Positions 63,898-64,000 of a stretch of 64,000 nucleotides of DNA are shown in pieces. How positions within the stretch are numbered: the first letter of the stretch is position 1; each line of letters starts with the position of its first letter. The stretch comes from Vibrio cyclitrophicus (GTDB lineage: Bacteria; Pseudomonadota; Gammaproteobacteria; Enterobacterales; Vibrionaceae), in the NCBI RefSeq assembly GCF_024347435.1, contig NZ_AP025480.1:2232001-2296000 (forward strand), read 5' to 3'. Made by a program: the position numbers and the translations under genes. The notes below the pieces were generated by a model. That model searched no databases. It worked only from the letters and a program-made list of their open reading frames with translations, and was not told the DNA's origin.

Positions 63898-64000
63898 TAT
63901 TCTTCTTACCTCTTTCGAGAGTTAAGAGAACAACCTAGTTGATGGGCTTATGGGAAAACATCAATTTAGGCTTACTTTGTGAAAAGTAAGACACACCCTG

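Overview
The window reads as a Vibrio chromosome, probably the larger one. The evidence is Vibrio-like protein sequences throughout, the conserved gammaproteobacterial order ffs-atl(ybaZ)-ybaY-tesB at 52.6-55.5 kb, a decR/cdsH-like pair, and a tandem tRNA-Tyr array at the right edge. A complete cyo operon hints at the Splendidus/Harveyi side of the genus, but I cannot prove the species from sequence alone.

Layout. 0.85-5.4 kb: a two-gene HlyD-type export module, a periplasmic alkylsulfatase and a small secreted protein. 5.5-10.3 kb: cyoABCDE, the cytochrome bo3 quinol oxidase operon with heme O synthase, on the minus strand. 11.0-16.1 kb: an RND efflux pump and its adaptor, divergent from a TetR regulator, with a perfect 27-bp operator between them. 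16.3-28 kb: a mosaic of gene scars and mobile DNA. It holds a lipocalin, an AraC remnant, an integrase N-terminus joined to a group II intron reverse transcriptase fragment, an AT-rich DosP/FixL-like heme-PAS c-di-GMP gene bracketed by 104-bp direct repeats, a complete IS66-family element with 8-bp target duplications, an exported DHH-type pyrophosphatase and a truncated second copy of it, an RlpA-like lipoprotein, a frameshifted metallophosphatase, a HAD hydrolase and a YcxB-like protein. 28-34 kb: a purine permease, a VOC protein, ahpCF with an OxyR-type site, and LysE/Lrp. 34.3-36 kb: sdaA lost its 5' half to an IS3-family insertion scar, next to a single-domain globin. 36-41 kb: a redox-flavoured neighbourhood (VOC, SoxR, DCC thiol protein, ABC1 kinase, exported GPx-like protein, DUF3429). 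41-45.6 kb: a small polysaccharide locus (flippase, GT2, GT4). 45.8-51.1 kb: rnhA, a DUF2059 protein, azlCD with an AraC regulator, and an orphan solute-binding protein. 51.2-52.6 kb: an intact IS4-family element inserted inside the terminator of the 4.5S RNA gene. 52.6-62.9 kb: ffs-atl-ybaY-tesB, decR/cdsH and a second RND pump. 63.1-64.0 kb: four full tRNA-Tyr genes in exact 187-bp repeats, with a fifth starting on the last base.

Themes. Respiration and oxygen/peroxide handling recur (cyo, heme-PAS phosphodiesterase, globin, SoxR, OxyR-ahpCF, GPx). Two intact insertion sequences both sit at intrinsic terminators. A related terminator hairpin (stem GGATTGGTA) occurs four times between 21 and 30 kb. 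The most unusual items are the DosP-like gene between direct repeats, the split ffs terminator, the signal-peptide-bearing pyrophosphatase and the DCC/ABC1/GPx/DUF3429 cluster. I did not find a CRISPR array, prophage or clear defence island.
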